The notes under the pieces were generated by a model. The model was not told where the DNA came from and did no database searches. It saw only the letters and a program-made list of their open reading frames with translations. This document shows positions 26,461-38,924 of a stretch of DNA of 64,000 nucleotides, piece by piece. Every line of letters begins with the position of its first letter. The stretch's first letter is position 1. Source of the stretch: Cordilura impudica. Lineage: Eukaryota > Arthropoda > Insecta > Diptera > Scathophagidae. Location of the stretch: NCBI GenBank assembly GCA_963682025.1, contig OY821518.1:142576529-142640528 (forward strand). Direction: 5' to 3'. A program made the translations under genes and the position numbers.

Positions 26461-26830
26461 TCTGATATTCAGATATATTAAGACAACGTTTCAGATATAT
26501 TAATACAACGTTCTTTTTAAACTCTTTCTTTTAACTTATACTCTTTGTCTGTCTGTCTGCCATGGGGCAACCCCATTTTCCCTCATTCAATTGATCTGAA
26601 GCTTGGCCCATAGTCTTGTTGTGACTATAGATTAATTTTGGGGTAGTCACGCATAGTCACGCACAGTCACGGAGTGCTATAAACCCCATTTCCCCATTTC
26701 CGATCGATCTGGAACTTGGTCGATAAACTTGCTGTGAAAAAGATTAACTTTGACATTGTCACCCACAGTCGCGCATAGTCACGCAAAGTCACGGAGAGTT
26801 TCAAAACTCATATGCATAAAGAAAGAAAGA
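26461..26830. repeat. Imperfect repeats with AGTCACGCA motifs
   Basis: Two diverged units of roughly 130 bp (26555-26680 and 26685-26810) share AACCCCATTT/CCCCATTTCC, GATCTG-AA-CTTGG and clusters of AGTCACGCA/AGTCACGGAG. A CTGTCTGTCTG run lies at 26547. Bounded by AAAGAAAGAGTTTTAA. Probably an old repeat fragment. Confidence 0.45.
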
Positions 26831-27558
26831 GTTTTAATAGAAACTTTGTTTTTATGGGTTAGATAATCCAAAAACATTTAGGATTTATCGAACCAATCAT
26901 TTAATGTTTAATGTAATCACTGATATTTAATATAATCTGATTAAGAAGAGTAGTTTATATTTTTATACTTATACTTTCTTCTTCTCTACCATGCACTATT
27001 AAAAACTATATCAAAATTTTCACATTAATTATATTTTTAATTGCAAATTCTCTAAAAAAAAAAAAATGACGCTAAACCAACAAAACAGTTAAAAATAGTA
27101 ATAATAATAATAATAAAAAATCAGACATTGTTAAAATCTCAGAATTTGCATAGTTGTTTACAAAAATGATATGAAATTTGGTACAGATATAAAGACAGTA
27201 CTGCAAACCTCAAGCAAAATTGTTTGCCCAAATTAATAATTCTGCAAAGTTTAAATTGTAAATTAACCATTTTATTTGAGAATAATATTATATTATTAAA
27301 ATCGTGGAATTTTTATTGCCAAAACTTGTCTTTAAGACCTTAATCAAGATCGTTTAAGAATTAATTTCGTTTCCAGGGTCAACAAATAAATAAATTCTAT
27401 TACGATTTGTTACCAACATAATGACACATTTTTTATATTCTGTCATATATGTACGGCACTACTGATAACAACATGAAACTCATGCATTCACGTAAAACTT
27501 GTTTATTTAGTGTTCTTTTAAATATACCACATATGTACATATACATATATAATCTTAA
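26831..27558. other. Spacer, nothing recognised
   Basis: AT-rich with A and AAT runs near 27054-27118. No gene seen. Confidence 0.4.
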
Positions 27559-29312
27559 TCTATATATATAAAATGGAATGTGTATTTGTTTATTTGTTTA
27601 TTTGTTTGTTTGTACCTTATAGGAGACCAAACCTCTGGACCGATCTTCCTGAAATTTTCACAACATTTAACTGGGACTCTGGCATGATCAGAAGGGTACT
27701 TTTTTCGACCACGCCCACTTTTACGCCCACATTTTTAAAATTATGTAATTGCTCCCATATAGTTTTTAACAGATTTACTTCAAATTGTATACACATTATA
27801 CTCCAGGCGAGGTAGAAATAAACATTCCTTACGCCACGCCCCCTTTCACGCCCCTTTTCACACCAAATTTTGTTTGAAAGTTTTAAACTTTTTGTTCTCT
27901 GTACAAATTTGTTCCTTCCAACGGATTTTTTTTTATTTGGTAGTATATTGCTCTTAATACTGTTAACGTCGCCATATAACTATGAACCACGCCCACTTCA
28001 TCGCCCCCTTTTTTTTAATTCAGATACTTATACCACTAACAATGTTTGCTATACAAAATACTTTTTTTGTAATATGTATTTGCCTAAAGTTTTTTACACT
28101 TTTTATCTACAGGTAAGGTAGCCATACATTTTTTTATTACCGAATCCCCCTTTTTCGCCCCATTTTATCTTAAATTATAATTAATCTGCTTTCAATCTAT
28201 CTATATATATAAAAATGAATGTGTGTTTGTTTGTGCTTTATAGGAGGCCAAACCGCTGAACAGATCTTCCTAAAATTTTTACAGCGTGTTACTGTGACTC
28301 TGGAAGGAATAATAGGGCTATATAAATTTTTGATTGGACAAAGGGGCGGTTCCACGCCCATATAACCCAAAATTTGAAATCGTCATATCTCGGGAATTTT
28401 TTTATCTACAGCGGTCATATTTGGTACATATGGTATTGGCATGAATAGAAATACATACCAGAAGAAAAGTGGGCGGGACCACGTCCGTTTCTAGAAAAAA
28501 AAAAATCGTAATATCTTTTAAGCTACTGGAAGGATCGTCATGAAATTTTAACAAGAGGATATTTTTGCGAAATAATAAGTCCTTAACTATGTAAAGTTGT
28601 TAGTGGGAAAAGGGGCGTGGTCCCGCCCATATAACCCAAAATTTAAAATCGTCATATTTCGGCCATTTTTTAACCTACGGCGACGATATTTGGTATATAT
28701 CGTATTGAAATTAATAGAAATAGTACTACAAGAAAACTGGGCGGGACCACGCCCTTTTTTAGAAAAATTAAAAACCATAATAACTTCTATTATGCCCTTG
28801 ACTATATAAAGTTGTTAGTGGACAAACAACTCAATATTTGGCATGGATTGATTTACTAAATAAGGTGTTTCCCTTTGTTTCCGATTTGTAGGAAGCCAGA
28901 TCATTTTTCCTTAAACTTTCACAGTGTGAAACTTTCAAATATAAAGGAACATATGTACTTTTGCCACGCATTCCAATGATTCCAACTGATTTACCATTCG
29001 ACTTCAAACGATTACAGTTTCCTGTTCGATTAGCATTTGCGATGTCTGTTAACAAAGCTCAAGGTCAATCTCTTCAAGTTTGCGGCTTAAATTTAGCAAA
29101 TCCATGTTTCTCGCATGGACAGCTTTATGTTGCATGCTCACGCAGGGAAACCCACCGACTTATATGTTTATGCTCCAGATGGACAAACTAAAAATATTGT
29201 GTATACTAAAGCATTGCAATACTTAGTTCTAAATTAAATAAATAATATTTTGTTAATGTATAAATATTTTTTTTTTTTTTTTTTTATAACGAAGCACACC
29301 GGGTTAAGCTAG
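27559..29312 (+). mobile_element. Helitron, possibly two nested/tandem copies
   Basis: Starts TCTATATATATAAAATGG after AA at 27559 and ends CTAG before T at 29309-29312, as expected for Helitrons (5' TC, 3' CTRR, A/T insertion site). A second 5'-like start TCTATATATATAAAAATG lies at 28200. The segment has many CACGCCC / GGGCGTGG words typical of these repeats in insects and ends in a helicase fragment and a T tract (29267-29286). Confidence 0.65.
28920..29240 (+). pseudogene. Helitron Pif1-like helicase, C-terminal fragment
   Basis: Reads PFDFKRLQFPVRLAFAMSVN, KAQGQSLQVCGLNL, and SHGQLYVACSR, the final motifs of the Helitron Rep/helicase. A frameshift after ACSR is followed in another frame by KPTDLYVYAPDGQTKNIVY and a stop near 29237. 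The N-terminal Rep and most of the helicase are missing, so this is a 5'-deleted remnant at the 3' end of the Helitron. Confidence 0.8.
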
Positions 29313-31593
29313 TATTATTTATAAATAACACTAGCCAACAACAACTTCACACCTTAAGTTATTTTACGAACAAAACAAGTCCTACACGCTTTATTTTTGA
29401 AAACAAATTAAATTTTATCACGATATATAGTGTAACAGACTCTCGCATGGACCTAGTTATTGACCGATTTTCGTCAATGTATGATAATAGCTTTAATACC
29501 AAATTTCATCAGAATATATTTATATTTGCGACCTAATTAGTTTTAAAAAATTGTTTTTGTGGCATATAAATTAATTTATCCCTGCAGATATGAAAAATTT
29601 CAAAAGTTCGGATTCTATTATACTATGGGGAAAAGGTCGAAAAGTTTTGAAATCATTACCATATTTAGTAAAGTCACTTATTTTACTCAAAACAACCAAA
29701 TTTGGGAAAGATCTATGAAATATTATACTTTTTTGATAGACTTGAATAGTGAATATCGGGAATTTTGTATAAAAATTGGTCTGCAGGGTTAATTTTCGAA
29801 CTACTTATTTGTGCGTGTAATAAACAGACATAAACCAGAAAATGATTTCTGTTTCGATTGGTATAATGAAAGGTGGGTATAGGTCAAATGTTTTCGATAG
29901 TCGCACGTAAGTGCAGATTTATTTAAATTTTTTGTTGTCTAGTGTAATTAAAAATATACATATATTAAGTATTAGTTCCGCTTTGCCAAATTTTCGTTAA
30001 ATTTTAAAACATAAATGATAAGATAACAGGCTGCTCTGTTTACCTCAAATTGAAGTATGCACATTTTTATACTCTATATCAATATGTGGTCCGACTGTCT
30101 GTCTGTCCGTTCGTCTGTGTCCATGTAAACCTTTTAATTAAACTACAGATCCCAAATATGAATATATTTGGATTAAATTTAGTATATAAGCTTTTATCGA
30201 CCATAAGACGAACTCTATTGTAATTGGTAAAATTTATATATCGATAAAATATAGTGTATGTGTGTTGGTTACAACCACTTATCAGTAGTCAGAAAATAAA
30301 CAATAAATTTTGTTTATATATAAGAGAATTTAATATATATGATCGAGATCGATGCATTTTTTGAGCTAGCCACCATATAAAAACAAGTAAGAGTGTACCC
30401 TCCACCTGCGTTTTAAACTCAATACCACTTTAATACTGTTGCAGATAATTATACTTCAAGCTAATTGCCGTTATTTTGATTAGTTTCTAATAAAATTTTT
30501 AGTTATCAAAAGCAATTATCGTGTCTTCCATAGAAAGAATTAATTACTATCTGAAAAATTTTATTTTTCTGCTACTAGAGTAAAAAAACCTATAAGTTCA
30601 CTAAGTACTTCATAGAACACCAATTAAGTTCTTATTTTAACACAGCCGGCTCTATAATACCCTAAGTTTGATCCCTATAAGAATGTTTTAAGACCTTAGT
30701 AATAATTCAAAAAAAAAAAGTAAATGATTCTTGACTAAAAATTTCCAGATGTTATTATTAAAAGAAATAAAAATTTTAAAATATTTTTATTTAAATATTT
30801 TTATTAAAAAGTTTTGAGCAAATCCTGAGAAGTGTGCATATTTTTTTTTAATATGCACATGTCATACATCAAATTAAAGCACAAGATCTCTTCTTCAATA
30901 ATCTCACAAAATAAATTAATAATTAATAGAAATGGTACTACTTTAGTCATATATGTGATGATTATTCTCAACATTTTTGAATTAAAATTTAGTGTATTCA
31001 TAACATTTTAATATCAGTATTGTAATAGCTATACTCCTCCAAGGGACCGCTAAAATGTTTCATAATAACGAGATTTTCGTTGTAATGGAAATTGTTTGTA
31101 ATAAAACTAATGCCAATTAATTTTATTTCTTGCTTGAACTTTCTCACTTGTGGATTACATAAACTCTATGATAAATGCTGAATTTCTATTTATTTCTGTA
31201 CAATGTCACAACCGTAACGCGCCTGTCATAACAACTTAGCAACTTTTCAATATTTTTGTTCTAAGGGACCAAGAGAGAAAAATTTTTGAATACAACTCTA
31301 AATAGTTAAATATATATCTGTTGTGGCAATTACATTTTTTTCATTTCGGTATTTTTCTTAAGAGGACACAAAACGTGAAATGATTATCAAGTGAAGGTTC
31401 CATAATTGTTCCTTTAGGTGAATGCTAAACCTCAAAAATTTTGAATAATATTTTCATAAGACAAAGTAGCTGCAATCACCCGGTAAAGGTGTACTTTGTG
31501 TCACGACCGTAACCAGGATTTTCTGTTTTATCTAAATATTTTTATTAAATATTTTTACCAAGTAATATGTTAATTTAAGAATAAATTTAGTAC
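29313..31593. other. Spacer with repeat debris
   Basis: Contains weak INE-like fragments (GCAGATATGAAAAA near 29583 and GGTGGGTATAGGTCAAATG near 29872), a CTGTCTGTCTGTCCG block near 30092-30108, and a DINE-like terminus ACAAGTAAGAGTGT at 30384. No gene seen. Confidence 0.4.
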
Positions 31594-32420
31594 AAAACAA
31601 GTTAGAGTGTGAAATTCGGCTGTGCCGAATCTTTGATACCCTCCACCTCGGTTTGATTATTGATGATAAATGTAAACAAAATATTGGAAAAATATGCATG
31701 CATTTCCTATATGCATGCGTTTCCGGTTATATGACATAACTTCTCGTTTAATTTAGTTCTTGCTAATTAAATAGCTCGCCCTAACCTCCATTGCAAAGGT
31801 AATGGTTGTGTAGGGTGGCTATATGCATTAAATCGTGCTTTTTTGGCTTTTAACTGGCCAAATATTTCTTCATTGCGGCCATATAGGTCGGATGGAGTAA
31901 CAAAATAATAACCGAAAAAAGCTCTCTCAACTTTTTTTTCAAAAAAATATTGCCATATTTGGAAAACATAGAGAATAAATTTATAATAATAAATAATTAA
32001 ATTAGGGATGCCAAACGCAAAAAACCAAATATCGCAAAAATTTTAAATAAAATAATTTGTTATCTTTATTTTCTGAAAAACTTCAAATATTCATCCAAAA
32101 AAAAGTTATGAAAAATAATATATGTATAAATAACATTCTCATCAAATTGCGTTTATTTATGTAACAATTTGTATGTTCGCAATTCTTAAATATCATTTGA
32201 GGTTTTATAAAATTCATTGAATTTAAATTAATGTTTTCTGTAGTCCGATTCTGTAAATTTCAACGATCCGACAATGACAAAATATATCGACAGCTATTGT
32301 TGTTTGCACTAAGGATTAAGTGATTCACTAAATACATACATCTTAACGACAGTCGACAAATCTATTTTTCTATTTATTTAAATTGTAAACGAGTGGCATC
32401 TCTGTCAAAATAATTTCGCC
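31594..32420 (-). repeat. Inverted copy of the DINE-like repeat 3' part
   Basis: Reverse complement of the region homologous to about 8460-9345. It starts ACAAGTTAGAGTG with the hairpin ATTCGGCTGTGCCGAAT and ACCCTCCACCTCGG. Diverged, with small indels. Confidence 0.7.
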
Positions 32421-33105
32421 GATTTTTCAATTTGTTAAAATGATTTTTTAAATTTGTTAAAATGATGATTGAAGATTTAAAATTTTCAGTAGTATAAAAA
32501 TTACGATTTCAAGGGTTAACAATTAATGGGTTGTTTATCGAAAATTGACAGTTTTTGTTCATTGTAAATGTAAATTACAAAATATGTATAGATTTAATTC
32601 TGAGTCAAGTCGTTTCAAAACGGTAATACCTTGAATAGCATCTCCATTTAAGATTTAAGTTTTAATTACGGCGATACTAAACCTATATTATATGTTTCAG
32701 CTATAGATACATGTCAATAAAATTATTTAGTTGATTGCTGTGTTAAATTTTTTTCGTTGAAATTTCACCACTAATACATTTTTATATATAGAAATAACCA
32801 ATGCTGCAATAATATTCGTAATATGAATGATATAAATAAATTTTATTGTTTCCTTTTGTAGTATTTTTTCGAGTTTTATAAGCGGTAAAATTTTCTTGTA
32901 ATTTCTTGTTTTAAAAATGACAATTTTGGCGATTTAGTTTCCAAAATTATCGATTTTCAGAAGATTTTATTAGCAGCATTGGTCGGTAACAAAGAAGAGA
33001 GAAAATTGTGTGTGGGTTTGTATAAAATGAGAAAGATTAAATTTTGTTTGTGTATTTCGCATAGCTTTGTATGGAGTGCTATGTGTGTGTATTATTTCAG
33101 CGTTA
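32421..33105. other. Spacer, nothing recognised
   Basis: AT-rich; a short TCAGTCAGTCAGTCAG run lies at 33112. Confidence 0.4.
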
Positions 33106-33109
33106 CAGA

Positions 33110-34440
33110 ATCAGTCAGTCAGTCAGTGAGTCAGGGATCAGCGTAAATATATTTAAGAATATTTATCTAACGTTGTCATCTGTGAAGAGAGTAAATGAAA
33201 AATTCAGACAGTCTGGACCAATTAGTGGTGCTAAACACACTGGTCGTCGAAAAGCAAGACGTTTAAATGTCAATATAAAAGCACTGCGTAAGAGTGTTGG
33301 TGAAAGTCCACGACGTTAATTCAACGTCGCACAGTGGCGCCTTTGAATTTTTTTGTTGCAAAAATCATAACTTTTCAACCAATTGAGATAATCAAATAAA
33401 TTAAAAGGCATGTGATAGACAATTGTCCAACCTATGAACAATGCGCTACGCCTTCTAGATGCTTACTTATGTGTTATCAAAGTTGAAATTTGTTAACGAC
33501 ATCAAAAAAATGTTTATGTTAACTTAAAAACAAGATTTTTAAACATTTAATTTTTTATGTTTCTTTTTCAAGATTTTTATGTTTTAAAATTATTATCCAT
33601 AAATAAAAAAAAATAAGATTTTTCGATATATTTTTTCAAATTACTTCAAAATAATTGGATTCTAATTCCTTTCGTGACTTCACATGACGCAGAGTTGATA
33701 CAAGTGGATCGGAAGATGCTGCCAACATGTTGAAGAGGACGTCATTATGCCCCACCCTTGACGCCTTGAACTTCTTCGGAAACCTCTCCAATTAACAAAG
33801 ACTGATTGATATTCAATTATATCTTTGCTATGCGCCGCTGTGCGTCGTGAACAAGAATTGCAAATATCAAGAAGCATATACTCACTGAAGAGCTGAGGCT
33901 CAATTGATAAATAAACTAATCCCAATTGACATGCATAGCGAAGAGAGTTCGTTGAATGTATTATTAATTTTTGAACAATATCAGCATCGAAAAACAAATG
34001 CATCCCCAACGTGTCATTGTTTGGTGCTAATTTTAGGCTGGCGGCATTATTGCACCACACTTCTTCGAAAATGAGGCTGTTCAAGCAGTAACTGTTATTG
34101 GTGCTCGATATTATGTCACAATAACAGAGTTCTTTCAACCTAAATTGGATAATATTAATGTGGATGACCTGTGGTTTCAATCAACAAGGCGGTGTCATAT
34201 GCCATGCAGACTCTGAAACAATTCAATTACTGCGTGAGACATTTCCTTGTCTTGTATTCTCTCATTTCGGTGATCAGAATTGGTTGAGGTTCTTTGAAGT
34301 CAAAGGTATATACCAACAAGCCCACATCGCTTGTGCGTCAACAAAATTCAGCCTCATTTATGTAAAATGCTCATGGAAAATTTTAGCAAAACGTGTGTAT
34401 GCGCCAATAAAGCCGTGGTGGCCATTTGCTTGATGTGTTA
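33110..34440 (+). pseudogene. Tc1/mariner-like (DDE_3-type) transposase, decayed
   Basis: The N-terminal helix-turn-helix part reads SVKRVNEKFRQSGPISGAK and then RLNVNIKALRKSVGESPRR (33177-33318). After a foreign or decayed 0.6 kb stretch come EKQMHPQRVIVWC and AGGIIAPHFFENEAVQAVT (about 33985-34090) and LDNINVDDLWFQ and LLRETFPCLV further on (to 34260), with several stops and frameshifts. These match the catalytic half of Tc1/mariner-like transposases with a DDE_3 domain. The copy is inactive. The 166-residue minus-strand ORF here is a shadow. Confidence 0.65.
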
Positions 34441-35051
34441 ACCTATCCTGTGTACTCTATGATTCGATATAAAAATAAAAATGTAAAAAAAATCAAATCT
34501 TGCGTGAATTTTGGAAAACCCTTCACATACGTAACACCTTAAAAAGCCAAAAAATTACATAGACTCTACTCAAATTTGGTTTGTTTATATTTTTGATAAA
34601 TAAGTATGAGTGACTATGCTCGTCGATTTGTGTAACTAAAGAGTATGAATAAAAATAAGAACCAGCCACAGTTCATTAAGTGTTGAATAATCATTAATGG
34701 CTTTGTATATAGTGTATTTTATTAATCTGCTTCAAGAAACGAAGCTTAATCAGCAAAGAAAAAAAACAAATACTTCATTCGTATTTGACGATATATCTTT
34801 TCTTTTATTTCTCACTTAAACTCTTTTCTTGATGGAGCAGCGCGTTTAGTGTTTCGCGTGTAAACAAACAAAAAACATTGTACGAATATACCAAACGTTA
34901 AATGCAACTGGTCGGTGATTAACAATTTCGATTAGAAATGAATGACCTTTGATAAATGAGTTCAAAATACATATATACTACTGAATTGAAAAACAACAAA
35001 ACAAAAAAGAACTTGTGTTTATGGACAAAAATTTTTAAACCAAAACTTAAA
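34441..35051. other. Spacer / possible promoter region of the paralogue exon
   Basis: No repeat or gene was recognised. An in-frame upstream ATG at 34956 precedes the preferred start at 35052. Confidence 0.35.
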
Positions 35052-35167
35052 ATGAGTAAATTCATTAAAAAGAAATCTAACAAAATTGTTGATGAAAATT
35101 GGAAGAAATCGGGAATTTCTAGGAAATATCCAACATATAGAAATAAACCGTTTGTAACTAATAAAAG
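35052..35167 (+). CDS. First exon of a Cyt-b5-r paralogue (partial gene)
   Basis: The frame ends ENWKKSGISRKYPTYRNK and then PFVTNK before a GTACTT donor at 35168. Cyt-b5-r exon 1 reads EEWKKCGISTKFPTYRNS and then NLITSQ before its own donor. The two exons align without gaps and both end in phase 2, so this is very probably exon 1 of a paralogue, divergently oriented, with its start about 9.6 kb from the Cyt-b5-r start. ATG at 35052 gives a 38-codon exon; an in-frame ATG at 34956 would add 32 residues. No cytochrome b5 or desaturase exon was found on the plus strand from here to the window end, so the rest lies beyond 64 kb, behind a TE-filled intron, or is lost. Confidence 0.65.
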
Positions 35168-35456
35168 GTACTTGTCTATTGAATGTGATATATTCGGGTT
35201 TGCCAGAATTACAATATTTGGTAATAATGTGAGTTTGGAATTTGTCTTGTACCTCAATATAATGATATTTTAATATCCTGAAATAACATCTAATATTGCA
35301 TCAACAATTGAGTGAAATTTAGAAAAAAAAAAATTGATATCTTTCTAATGATTTCCCAACCAAATTGAAATTACAATTGTCCAGATTTACACGAAATCTA
35401 GACAAAATCGCACGTTTGTGACAGTTAGTTTGCAAGTAAATTTATTGTTTCAAAAG

Positions 35457-36184
35457 CAGAGTTCAGAAAAAAACACACACTGAATAAAAAACTCGTACAT
35501 ATATGTAAACAAGCATAACTTAGACCAACACACACATATTTTTATTTTCATACCAATTATGTTTGTTTTTAAATTTTCTTCGGTGCCCAACACAACCATG
35601 ACTGTGTTCGTTTTAATATTTCGTTATTTACACGAACATTTGTTTATCACATACTTTTTGTTTCAATCACACATAAAGCACACATTTTTGAGTGTTGCTT
35701 TATTTGAAGTTCATGTTCTGGTAAGTGTACTGAAAAAAAACACAGAACATATACAATAAACAGGTTCGAGTTCAGTTATATTTTAAGTAAACACGACTTA
35801 AAATATAACTGAACTCGAACCTGTTTATTGTACATGTTGTGTTTTTTCTTACTACATGAGCCACAACACGACTTAAAATATAACTGAACTCGAACCTGTT
35901 TATTGTACATGTTCTGTGTTTTTTTTTTCATTACACGTACCAGAACATGAACTTCAAATAAAGCAACACTCAAAAATATGTGCTTTATGTGTGATTGAAA
36001 CAAAAAGTATGTGATACAAAAATGTTCGTGTAAATAATGAAATATTAAAACGAACACAGTCATGGTTGTGTTGGGCACCGTAGAAAATTTAGAAACGCAC
36101 ATAATTGATATGAAAATAAAGATATGTGTTGGCTGCTTTTGAACAGAACATTGTGTGTTTCGTGTGTGTATTTTCTGAACCTTG
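35457..36184. mobile_element. hAT-like foldback element, 728 bp
   Basis: An almost complete palindrome, with two arms of about 350 bp. Outer ends are CAGAGTTCAGAAAA and (inverted) CAAGGTTCAGAAAA. It is flanked by an 8-bp duplication TTCAAAAG (35449-35456 and 36185-36192). Eight-base duplications and CA-type ends fit the hAT superfamily. A second copy interrupts the Polinton polymerase at 52.4 kb. Predicted ORFs here are palindrome shadows. Confidence 0.8.
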
Positions 36185-36192
36185 TTCAAAAG

Positions 36193-36765
36193 TCACTTTA
36201 GAAAAGAAGTGTAAACAAAAAAAAAAACAAAATTAAACAAAAAAAAAAAAAAAAACAAAGGTTAAAGAAAAATAAAATGTTTAATTTAATAACAAATGTA
36301 ATTCATTGAAACATTCACTCAATCAATTTTTTTGGCAGATTTAACTACATATGACAGTAAAAACAAGTACATTGCAGTTAAAAAGGCGTTAAATAAATTT
36401 TTCATATATATAACTGAAATTTATTTTAATATAACTACTTAAATCACAACTTTAATATTAAAAGAACACGAAAAATTAAATATTACTAAAACACTGTATT
36501 TATCGTTAGTTACTTATTTAATAACTGTAAAAAAAATAGTTAATTTATATTTTCTCGTAGTAAAATAACTATAATTACAGTAAAAATTAACTACAACTGT
36601 AAATTACGTAATTGTAGTTGTAACAAAAATTTTCTGAATGTATGAAGTAAAGTACTAAGAAAAGTTCGACAAAAGAAACCAATTTCAGAATTTTTCTTAA
36701 AAAACTAAAATTATTGTCATTTATTAGTTAAATGCAACCAAATTATTACTATATGATAAGAATAT
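36193..36765. other. AT-rich spacer
   Basis: A-rich runs near 36220-36260, then simple AT-rich DNA. No gene. Confidence 0.4.
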
Positions 36766-37320
36766 GGGGGGTTTCATGTCAAGTGCACCAACTTTTGAAA
36801 CCGATGTCTTCCGATCGGATAGTAGTTTAGACACAATTTTTCAGCAAGATCGGTCAAGAGCTCTCTGAGTTAGAGGGAATCAAAATTTGACATTTTGGCC
36901 AAACAGGTGTTTTTTCTCATCCATGTAACTTATTACCTATTGTTCTTAGAAAATTTTCTCCCAAATAGTTTAGATAGCTATTTCTTCAATATTTCGGAAA
37001 AAAATACTTTAAAAAAAAATTTTTTTTTGTAGACTTTTTCTTTGCTAAATCAAAGCATTTTTTGCCTTTTTTTTTTAAACGGCATTTTTTTTTCATAAGA
37101 AAGCTTAGGATTTTTCCTTTAAGAACTTTTTGGTCGCTTATTGGGATGGGAGTGGGATATCTATCAAAATAAATGTTTTGTAACTCAAGACAACGGTTTT
37201 TCAATTTTTCACAAATGTACTATTTTGAATTTTTGCCTATTTGTGTGTATAACCTTACAAATTAAACTTATACTGAGAAACTAGACAAATTAAACTTTCC
37301 GAAGGTATGTAACATACCCA
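36766..37320. repeat. Left TIR of Phantom-like element B
   Basis: Inverted match to 38925-39479. Its inner edge is the palindrome GGTATGTAACATACC. Confidence 0.8.
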
Positions 37321-37603
37321 ACTAAGATTTCATACCCTCGATACTGTAATACCCAGAATATGTTAACCTCGGAAAAAAATAAATTTTTTTCTATAGAAAT
37401 GTTGAAAAATTATTATTTTTTATTTATTTGTTATAATAATTAAATTAATATATAATAATAATATTAAAAATAAAAAGATAAATAATTTGATAAAATTTAG
37501 TCTTAATGACATTAGATCCATTTATATCATAACTATTTTTATACTTAATTTATTGTAGCTGATGAAATAATTAAGTCTTGTAAATTTTTAAATACCCAGT
37601 CTT

Positions 37604-38904
37604 TCATCCAGCTTTTTTGTCGCCTTTATTTTTTGTCAATCCTTTCTTGGCGTTACTAGGTTCAGCTGTTGATTTCGCTGCTGGTTTATTTGTTGTCTTT
37701 GGAAAGAAATCGCATTGAATAGAGGCAGAAAACGTTTTCAACTTGAGTCTTCCATCGACAAGCGGTATAAAAGCATGGTATTGAGCGGTGCCATCGATTG
37801 TTACCGCAGCATCGAATCTGCTCTTCAGTGTTTTCAATGTTTCCTGATGATCCTCTTTGCTACTAAAACTATTTTAGTTTCTTTACAATAACTCTTTGTC
37901 CAATGGAATAAAGCAGTCGCATCTAAGATGCGATCTTGATGAGAGCACTGGAGGCTATACTTCGCTGCATTTCTTTTAAGGTTTGCTCCAATACCATCAC
38001 ATGCTCCTTTACCATGAGTAGTAAGATGAAAATGCCACTCAGCTGGCATTCCAAAATCTTTTTCATGGGCCATAAGATTTGCCAAGCTACTTTTGTTTTT
38101 AAAATGTTGACGAGCTCCGTCCGAAACGTAGTATACCTTCTTTACTGTAAATTTAGATTTTAGAAATTTTAGTATTCTCTTCTGGTGCTCATAAACTGCA
38201 ACGGTATCATGTTTTAAATCGTCGGATATGATTGCCATACTTTTGTGTTCCAGTTTTTCATCTTTCATGTAGTAAATAACTTCTGTGAATATAGTTGCTT
38301 GGTCGTTATTGAAGTGGAATGCTTGTATGGCATCCTGAAGAACATATTTATAGTTTTCTGCGAAATCATATGAAATAACGAATTCACCAGACTTCAAATG
38401 TATCTTCAAATCCTTAAAGAATGACCATTGCTCTTTGACTAAAAAGTCATGGTTTCTCAAGTTTGGCAATCCTGTACACATTTCTTCCACAAAATCATCC
38501 ACATTTAAAATGATTGTTTTCAATGTGCATCAGTCAGTCTGAATCCAAGAATAAAATTTGACCTCCTCTATATATTCTCGATCTAAAGAGTTGATTAAAT
38601 TTTCTTTGATGAATGTGGTTTTCGGGCAATTGGTACATTCACCTAAGTGGCAAGAAGTTGTTGCATTAGGACACATAGTCAATTTAAGGCAATCGCGGTA
38701 ATCGTGTAAATCTTCTGCCGAATCATCTGTTAAATACTTTAAGTTGATTTCCTTCAACATCAGTTTAAATGTGTGAGTTCCGCTGCTTTCTGCCAAAACG
38801 CAATGTTTTGGCCTCATTTGGGTTAATTTCGTGAAGCCAATTCTAACATCCTCGTGTTCAGATTGAAATGTTGCAAATAACTCTTTCAGGTTACAGATAA
38901 CCAT
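37604..38904 (-). pseudogene. Phantom-like (Mutator superfamily) transposase, one stop and one frameshift
   Basis: From 38904 the frame reads GFTKLTQMRPKHC, then a Cys/His cluster (C.NATTSCHLGECTNC). It reaches an in-frame TGA near 38530 and continues in the same frame with the catalytic-looking part: ISYDFAENYKYVLQDAIQAF, ISDDLKHDTVAVYEHQ, VYYVSDGARQHFKN, EWHFHLTTHGKGACDGIGAN, LFHWTKSY. A frameshift near 37860 moves the end to another frame (GTAQYHAFIPLVDGRLKL, Lys/Ala-rich tail). The acidic DFAEN and SDGA motifs are candidates for the DDE triad. The protein matches the widespread insect family I associate with Phantom elements and with a bracovirus-borne homologue; that attribution is from memory. 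Confidence 0.7.
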
Positions 38905-38924
38905 TCTCTTCTGTTATGTTATGA

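Noticed and set aside
33680..34180. 166-residue minus-strand ORF
   Set aside because: Shadow of the plus-strand Tc1/mariner-like transposase remnant, whose motifs read clearly on the other strand.
35776..36189. 137-residue minus-strand ORF (and 35559-35759 plus)
   Set aside because: Lies inside the palindromic foldback element. Both strands translate similarly because of the inverted arms, so it is not a gene.
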